From the NCBI GenBank assembly GCA_030592825.1, contig JAUVIG010000048.1, positions 1 to 14,491 on the forward strand: a stretch of DNA of 14,491 nt, written 5' to 3'. A model generated the notes under the pieces. That model did not search any database and was not told where the DNA came from. It worked only from the letters and a program-made list of their open reading frames with translations. This DNA comes from Chlorobiota bacterium. GTDB lineage: Bacteria; Bacteroidota; Bacteroidia; Bacteroidales; JAADGE01. The position numbers were made by a program, and so were the translations under genes. This document shows positions 14,138-14,491 of the stretch, piece after piece; within the stretch, counting starts at the first letter, position 1; the number at the start of each line of letters is the position of its first letter.

Positions 14138-14491
14138 ATGAATGAACAAGAACAATTGGTTGAACTGAAAAAAATAGTTCAAAATTTTGAAGAAAAACAT
14201 AAGCGAGTTACAGAAATTGCAATAGACAGCCCAAAAGGCGGAGATCAAAATTGGTTTAATATTCTGGAAGAATATGATATTCAACCTGCAAGTGAACAGC
14301 AAAAAAACTATTATTATTCTTCGGGAATGCCTGTTGCAAAAGGTGCATTACCTGTTGAATTGCGTAAGGTTTATGGAGCGATAAGATTTGAGACGATTAA
14401 AGAGTTCAGAGATAAATTCCGAGATATTGAACTTGAACTTGATGCAGATTTTTACTGGGATGATTTTAATGATATATTGAAGCGTTTTATA
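14138..14491 (+). CDS. Unknown protein, N-terminal part (3' end outside window)
   Basis: From the ATG at 14138 the frame is open for 118 codons to the edge with no stop. The protein begins MNEQEQLVELKKIVQNFEEK, a charged helix. It continues through a DQNWFNILEEYDIQPASEQQ stretch, then GMPVAKGALPVELRKVYGAI and a Glu/Lys/Asp-rich helical end (DADFYWDDFNDILKRF). No signal peptide, membrane segment or known motif is seen. Composition matches the neighbours. It lies downstream of the inverted-repeat element on the same strand as the acidic repeat protein. I cannot assign a function. Confidence 0.7.
   Translation, partial: MNEQEQLVELKKIVQNFEEKHKRVTEIAIDSPKGGDQNWFNILEEYDIQPASEQQKNYYYSSGMPVAKGALPVELRKVYGAIRFETIKEFRDKFRDIELELDADFYWDDFNDILKRFI

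Noticed and set aside
14054..14302. 82-codon minus-strand frame over the inverted-repeat element and the last gene
   Set aside because: It overlaps the better-supported plus-strand gene at 14138 and has a composition typical of antisense reading.

Overview
The window looks like chromosomal DNA of a low-GC member of the Bacteroidota. The codon use is A/T-rich. Most genes lack a Shine-Dalgarno sequence and follow A-rich leaders, and several carry the Bacteroidota promoter element TAnnTTTG. The gene content fits too: an OmpA protein with a carboxypeptidase-regulatory-like domain, LysM proteins, and a short protein with a PID-CTERM-like tail. No rRNA, tRNA, CRISPR array, phage module or intact insertion sequence was seen. 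Genus and species cannot be told from this stretch.

Layout. At the left edge is the 3' end of a large outer-envelope OmpA protein (+), which converges on an AMMECR1-domain gene (-). A very AT-rich gap of about 270 bases follows. It leads to a 66-codon gene for a secreted mini-protein (+), closed by a perfect hairpin terminator. Next is an NfeD-flotillin pair (+), a membrane-microdomain module with its own candidate promoter and a terminator. Then comes yjbQ (+), whose flanks are made of simple 7-8 base repeats. On the minus strand lie four genes: an ECF sigma factor, a six-helix membrane protein, a secreted protein with three LysM domains and a periplasmic-binding-protein-like domain, and a HAMP-GAF membrane sensor with no recognisable output domain. 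The sigma gene is divergent from uvrA (+), which encodes a full-length excinuclease subunit. At the right end is an acidic repeat protein of unknown function, then a 122-base inverted-repeat element, then the start of an unknown gene that runs off the window.

How the genes work together. The NfeD-flotillin pair is a classical two-gene unit. The LysM-binding-protein gene and the HAMP-GAF gene are neighbours on one strand and could form an envelope-sensing pair, but this is inference. The rest is a mosaic of housekeeping genes (uvrA, yjbQ, AMMECR1) and envelope genes with independent signals, not one large operon. I found no clear new defence or mobile system. The most distinctive points are the perfect Shine-Dalgarno in front of the sigma factor gene, the PID-CTERM mini-protein, the output-less sensor beside the LysM-binding protein, the acidic triple-repeat protein, the 7-base tandem array after yjbQ, and the MITE-like element.
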